A DNA stretch of 64,000 nucleotides from positions 326,573 to 390,572 of the forward strand of contig NZ_NFLF01000001.1 of the NCBI RefSeq assembly GCF_002160765.1. The letters are read 5' to 3'. This document shows positions 60,233 through 64,000 of the stretch, piece after piece. The stretch is from Lachnoclostridium sp. An138. GTDB taxonomy: Bacteria > Bacillota > Clostridia > Lachnospirales > Lachnospiraceae. Positions within the stretch are counted from its first letter, which is position 1; each line of letters begins with the position of its first letter. The notes under the pieces are model-generated. The model was not told the DNA's origin. It ran no database searches and saw only the letters and a list, made by a program, of their open reading frames with translations. A program made the translations under genes and the position numbers.

Positions 60233-61384
60233 ATGATTACAAAAATCAATTCTGACGCCATGATTTTCCGGCTGATGCCCGAACAGCGCGCCTGGAAGGA
60301 GCTGAACTATGAAAACCTGAAATGGAACGTGGAGAAGCTGAAAGAGCTTCTTCCTGAACACTGTGCCTTTATGGCAGTAGTAAAGGCTGACGCCTACGGA
60401 CACGGAGCTCTGCCTGTCTCCTCTTACCTGAACCGGATCGGCGTGCGGGCCTTTGCTGTGGCTACCCTTCAGGAAAGCATCGCGCTTCGAAAGGCCGGCA
60501 TCCAGGGTGAGATTCTGATTATGGGCTATACGCCCCCTCAGGACGCCTGCCTTCTCACTGCCAACGACCTGATTCAGACGGCAGCGGACTGCGCCCACGC
60601 AAGAGCGCTGAACGCCGCCGCTCCCTATCCGGTAAAGGTACATCTGAAGATCGACACCGGTATGCACCGGCTGGGAGAGCGGGCAGAGCATATCGACGCT
60701 CTGGCCTCCCTGTTCTCCCTGCCCCGCCTGAGGATTCTCGGCATGTATTCCCACCTGTGCGTGGCCGACAGCCAGGAGATTGACGATATTCTCTTTACCC
60801 GTGTGCAGATTTCTTCCTTTCTTCGGACAGCCGAAATCCTGCGGGAAAAGGGCTGCGATCCCGGGAAACTCCATCTTCAGAGCAGCTACGGCGTCCTGAA
60901 TTACCCGGGACTTTCCATGGATTATGCCCGCTTCGGCATCGCCATGTACGGAGTCTTAAGCAGTCCCGATTCCCAGCTTCTGGAACGTGTGCCCCTGCGG
61001 CCTGTTCTTTCCCTTCACGCGCGGATTGCCACAATCCGCGACTTACATCCCGGAGAGACCGTCAGCTACGGACGCCATTTCCGGGCAGAGGCCCCCATGC
61101 GGGCCGCCACAGTCACCATCGGCTACGCCGACGGCCTGCCCCGCAGCCTTTCCGGCACGGAGCTGCCGGCGCTGGTGCGGGGCCGCAGAGCCCATGTCAT
61201 CGGAAATATCTGCATGGACCAGCTCATCATCGACGTCACCGGAATTCCGGAGGCCCGCCCCGGCGATGTAGTCACCTTCCTGGGAACCGACGGAAACCAG
61301 ACCCTCCGGGCTGAGGAGATGGCCGAGAAGGCAGGCACAATCACCAATGAACTGCTCTGCCGGCTGCACCTTCGGAAGCAGTAG
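60233..61384 (+). CDS. vanTr: Serine/alanine racemase, catalytic part of split VanT
   Basis: Fold-type III PLP racemase of 383 residues that makes D-Ser (and possibly D-Ala). PLP Lys in VVKADAYGHG near residue 50, catalytic Tyr in TIGYADGLPRSLSG near residue 298, and the C-terminal GNICMDQLIIDVTG. It starts after vanTm with its own AGGAGGGG and ATG 60233, in a different frame, so it is a genuine separate gene and not a frameshift. Ser versus Ala preference is inferred from the cluster: by sequence it could still be a plain alanine racemase. Last gene of the van operon; an inverted repeat follows. Confidence 0.9.
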   Translation: MITKINSDAMIFRLMPEQRAWKELNYENLKWNVEKLKELLPEHCAFMAVVKADAYGHGALPVSSYLNRIGVRAFAVATLQESIALRKAGIQGEILIMGYTPPQDACLLTANDLIQTAADCAHARALNAAAPYPVKVHLKIDTGMHRLGERAEHIDALASLFSLPRLRILGMYSHLCVADSQEIDDILFTRVQISSFLRTAEILREKGCDPGKLHLQSSYGVLNYPGLSMDYARFGIAMYGVLSSPDSQLLERVPLRPVLSLHARIATIRDLHPGETVSYGRHFRAEAPMRAATVTIGYADGLPRSLSGTELPALVRGRRAHVIGNICMDQLIIDVTGIPEARPGDVVTFLGTDGNQTLRAEEMAEKAGTITNELLCRLHLRKQ

Positions 61385-61426
61385 ATATAAGATCAGCAGG
61401 CGGCGCCACAGGATGGATGTCATAAA

Positions 61427-61486
61427 AATAAGATTATTCCGTGATTTTCAAAGCTCAAACACCTGATATCACAGAATAATCTTATT
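61427..61486. terminator. Inverted repeat after vanTr, probable terminator
   Basis: The 19-base arms 61427-61445 and 61468-61486 pair with a single C/T mismatch and a 22-base loop. An additional AATCTTATT copy follows at 61496-61504. It ends the van operon and also faces the minus-strand XRE gene end. Confidence 0.6.
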
Positions 61487-61581
61487 TATTTAGATAATCT
61501 TATTGTAGAATTCTCTTATTTTCAGAGTCCGGAAAAATCTGTGTCAGTCAAGACCCCTTTCGGAACTATTCCTTCTGAAAA

Positions 61582-61980
61582 CTATTCTGTTAGATAAACC
61601 TTCAGAAGCTCCATGGCCTTCTTCCGCTTTTTTTCATCACAGTTTCCCAGGAAAAAAAGAATACTTCTGGAATCCTCAGGCAAATCCTGTCTGTCCTCTC
61701 CGAAAATCATATAATCCAGCGTGATGCCAAGGCAGTCTGCTATCTTAACCATGGTTTCCAGAGACATTCCACAGTAACCGCGCTCTATGTCCGCGTAGTA
61801 TTTTTCCGCTTTTCCTATCTGTTCTGCCATCCTCTGCCGGGAAAGGCCAAGCCTTTCCCGACAACTGCGGATGCGGGCTCCGGCCGCTGTTTTGCTGTAT
61901 GCCCGTTTTCTGTATTTCATATCATGATTTTCAGTGTCTGTCTCTTCCGTGATATCCTTTCTTTCTTCTGTCAAATACAA
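61582..61980 (-). CDS. XRE-family helix-turn-helix regulator
   Basis: Protein of 132 residues; HTH at about residues 33-90 (ARIRSCRERLGLSRQRMAEQIG, here trimmed, ending LGITLDYMIFG). The start at 61980 is supported by AGGAG 7 bases upstream, so the gene begins inside the last 50 bases of the surface-protein gene, which favours co-translation. An ATG at 61920 is the alternative, without a ribosome site. The N-terminal 30 residues are acidic then basic. It may regulate the surface protein or sit there by chance. Confidence 0.85.
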   Translation of the reverse strand: MYLTEERKDITEETDTENHDMKYRKRAYSKTAAGARIRSCRERLGLSRQRMAEQIGKAEKYYADIERGYCGMSLETMVKIADCLGITLDYMIFGEDRQDLPEDSRSILFFLGNCDEKKRKKAMELLKVYLTE

Positions 61981-64000
61981 TCGCTCCTATTCCTGCCAGT
62001 GAAACCAGACCTGTCAGAGTCAAAAGTAAAATGGGACTTGTATCTCCTGTTTTGGGAGAAGCAACGGTATTGGAAGATGCTGCCGAAGTTCCTGAACTGC
62101 TTCCGGAACCAGAACCAGAGCTGTTACCGCTTCCTCCACTATTTCCGCTTCCATTTTCATTTTTCTCCCAAACTGCCTTATAGACTGCATTGCCTGTCAC
62201 GGTGGGACTTACTGCCGGTTCCCATCCCTTAAATACATAACCGTCTCTGAACAGTGTTCCAGTAAAGGCCGGCGTGCTGGTTCCGGAAAGAAGGTTCTCA
62301 TATACCTGATCCTTAAAAAGTTCCTCTCCGTCTACTCCGTCCGTATAGGTTACCGTATACTTCGTCTCTGCATCATCGGCAATGCCGTTATGGTTCTTAT
62401 CCTCTTTATATCCCGCCTCATAGACTGCGTCAGCAGTCACCATGTCCGGGAACTCGGAAATTTTCTGTCCGCCTGCATACCAGCCATCGAACACATATCC
62501 GTCTACAGCAGTTACAGCCGGCGCTGTCGGATAAACCTCACCATATTTGTATGTCCCGGTTATCTCCACTTCTGTGCCATCCAGTATTCCACGATCATCT
62601 GACTTAAAGGTTACTGTGTGCCTGTCAAGATTGTAATAAAGTTTCAGAGTAAGCACCGTAGGCTCCTGAGCGTCAGCTCCCAATTGGGGAACTGTCACAA
62701 TACCGGAAGCCTGATAGTCTTCATGCTCAGGATTCAGCGTATAATGCTCGTAATCTCCCGCTTCTGCCGTCACTTCTGTTCCTACTTCTCCATATAACGG
62801 AAAATCCACATCCTTCAGAGAATATGTGCCGTCTGTATTTTCCAGATAATGCTCTACTTTATACGCTGCTGATACCGGGTCCAGAATCGAAGCATTGGAT
62901 GCCCATAAGGCATACAGTCTCACAACAGAGCCCTGGCCTGAGGCAAGGTTCATCACCTTCTGGCTTCCCTCAAACTGAATCGTTCTGTCATCGGGATTCA
63001 TGGCCCATCCAAGGAAGGTATATCCCTCTCTTGTGAATGTCCCCGCATTTTTCAGCACAGCTTCTACACCATAGGTATGAGTAGAAGTTGTCACATCTTT
63101 CTCCGGATTTCTGGTAAGGAATCCGCCGTTTCCATGGTACTCGATTGTATAGGTATGAGCAGCATAGGTTCCATACAGTTCATATTTTTTGAGCACTGTG
63201 AGCGGTTCCGGTTCTCTCTTGGCTTCATTTCCAATATCGGATTTCTTCTCATACCAGCCGTCGAAGGTATAACCTTCTCTCTCTTCTGCTTTCAGAAGTT
63301 TATAATCCCCTATAGTTCTTGCTGTAATATATTCAGTAATGGTCTCTTCATCATCGATATGGTAATTTACCGCATATCTGTCATATACCATGGTACACAG
63401 ATTTGTCCAGCCATTTACAGTCCGGTCTGTCATATCTGTTCCCAGATTACTTACTTCCTGGCTCCACGGAATATCCCATTCGAAATCCGCCGCAAACTTT
63501 GCCGGATCATAAAGCACATCTATACCGTCTTTAGTCGTCAAATCTGAATTTTTGCCATCGATTACCGCATCTTTCAGAATTTCGCTGTACGGCGTTCCGT
63601 ATGCATAGTCACCCAGTTTTCTCTCAATGGCTGCCTCTTCCGTATTTCCATCCCGGTAAATATAGATATATACCGGATATTCCTTGGCTACATACTCACC
63701 GTATAATTCGTATTTTTTAAGTACTGTGAGCGGCTCCGGCTCTCTCTTGGCTTCATTTCCAATATCGGATTCTTTTTCGTACCAGCCGTCGAAGGTATGG
63801 CCTTCTTTTTCTCCTGGCTGCCAGAGTTTATAGTCCTCTATGTTTCTCGCCGTGATATATTCTGTATGGGTCTCTTCTCCCTCGATATGGTAATTTACCG
63901 CATATCTGTCATATACCATGGTACACAGATTTGTCCAGCCATTTACAGTCCGGTCTGTCATATCTGTTCCCAGATTACTTACTTCCTGGCTCCACGGAAT
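61931..64000 (-). CDS. Large repeat-containing cell-wall-anchored protein (N-terminus outside window)
   Basis: At least 690 residues visible, with no start in the window. It consists of many InlB/Listeria-Bacteroides-type beta-grasp repeats (phrases such as YTFDGWYEKKSD, EGYTFLGWAMNP, GYVFDGWYAGGQ, DGYVFKGWEPAV) and MucBP-like pieces (YKVEHYLENTDGTYSL). The C-terminus has a Gly/Ser linker, the sorting signal SPKTGD, a hydrophobic segment and DRRKKG. A 528-bp near-identical tandem unit is seen at the N-terminal side. Such proteins bind host surfaces or other cells. SPKTG suits a class B sortase such as the one at 40757-41614. Confidence 0.88.
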   Translation of the reverse strand: MPWSQEVSNLGTDMTDRTVNGWTNLCTMVYDRYAVNYHIEGEETHTEYITARNIEDYKLWQPGEKEGHTFDGWYEKESDIGNEAKREPEPLTVLKKYELYGEYVAKEYPVYIYIYRDGNTEEAAIERKLGDYAYGTPYSEILKDAVIDGKNSDLTTKDGIDVLYDPAKFAADFEWDIPWSQEVSNLGTDMTDRTVNGWTNLCTMVYDRYAVNYHIDDEETITEYITARTIGDYKLLKAEEREGYTFDGWYEKKSDIGNEAKREPEPLTVLKKYELYGTYAAHTYTIEYHGNGGFLTRNPEKDVTTSTHTYGVEAVLKNAGTFTREGYTFLGWAMNPDDRTIQFEGSQKVMNLASGQGSVVRLYALWASNASILDPVSAAYKVEHYLENTDGTYSLKDVDFPLYGEVGTEVTAEAGDYEHYTLNPEHEDYQASGIVTVPQLGADAQEPTVLTLKLYYNLDRHTVTFKSDDRGILDGTEVEITGTYKYGEVYPTAPAVTAVDGYVFDGWYAGGQKISEFPDMVTADAVYEAGYKEDKNHNGIADDAETKYTVTYTDGVDGEELFKDQVYENLLSGTSTPAFTGTLFRDGYVFKGWEPAVSPTVTGNAVYKAVWEKNENGSGNSGGSGNSSGSGSGSSSGTSAASSNTVASPKTGDTSPILLLTLTGLVSLAGIGAIVFDRRKKGYHGRDRH
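63171..64000 (-). repeat. 528-bp in-frame tandem repeat in the surface protein gene
   Basis: The stretch 63171-63472 and the stretch 63699-64000 match closely; the last 110 bases are almost identical. The offset is 528 bp (176 codons). The second copy ends at the window edge, so more copies may follow. Confidence 0.8.

Noticed and set aside
59098..61384. A frameshifted single vanT gene
   Set aside because: vanTr has its own AGGAGGGG and ATG one base after the vanTm stop, and the same split exists in vanL clusters, so two genes are more likely than a sequencing error.

Overview
The window looks like chromosomal DNA of an anaerobic, spore-forming, Gram-positive member of the Clostridia, most likely Lachnospiraceae. 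The evidence is a Gram-positive PolC replicase, rubrerythrin, a small acid-soluble spore protein, a YtvI-like sporulation membrane protein, a class B sortase with SPKT[A/G] sorting signals, a LytR-CpsA-Psr protein and a DUF4364 regulator. No complete insertion sequence, prophage or CRISPR array is visible.

Layout. 1-9.1 kb (mostly minus): ftsW-ispG-polC (polC runs off the left edge), ilvE, thyA-folA, and a plus-strand tRNA-Gly. 9.1-16.8 kb: asnB, a response regulator/histidine kinase/propeller-lipoprotein operon, rubrerythrin and an amidohydrolase. 17-24.4 kb: a MacB-like ABC operon with an unusual extracytoplasmic partner, glyA, and an orphan Wzz-type protein. 24.7-34 kb: a radical SAM protein, a DUF4364 regulator, YtvI-like protein, and the protein quality-control operon tig-clpP-clpX-lon-ysxC. 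34.2-38.8 kb: a tightly packed four-gene module (VWA-fused solute-binding lipoprotein, XpaC, a second related solute-binding protein, TelA). 38.9-42.8 kb: a sortase B/LCP/sorted-substrate set, a spore protein and a DJ-1 family protein. 42.9-51.4 kb: a CYTH protein, XRE regulator, pyrC coupled to a sugar-type binding lipoprotein, an inactive-looking E2/CAT-like protein, a large helicase-associated-repeat protein with an embedded nuclease-like domain, a GNAT with an adjacent GNAT fragment, and a flavin reductase. 51.6-53.8 kb: an arsR-arsP-thioredoxin-arsC operon with two palindromic operators. 54.2-61.4 kb (plus): tRNA-Leu (minus), a small membrane protein, and a VanG-type D-Ala-D-Ser glycopeptide-resistance cluster vanR-vanS-vanG-vanXY-vanTm-vanTr. 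61.6-64 kb: an XRE regulator and a large repeat-bearing cell-wall protein cut by the right edge.

How the genes work together. Several operons show ATGA or TAATG start/stop overlaps, implying translational coupling. The van cluster is the clearest complete pathway: two-component sensing, D-Ala-D-Ser ligase, D,D-peptidase that removes normal precursors, and a serine racemase split into membrane and catalytic proteins. A four-fold 11-bp repeat of GTCAC lies just upstream of a -10 box before vanG and is a strong candidate VanR operator. The most novel-looking items are the VWA/SBP/XpaC/SBP/TelA module and the seven-repeat helicase-associated protein with a PD-(D/E)XK-like insert. An 88-bp sequence occurs twice (after asnB and near 26.4 kb) and looks like a dispersed intergenic repeat.
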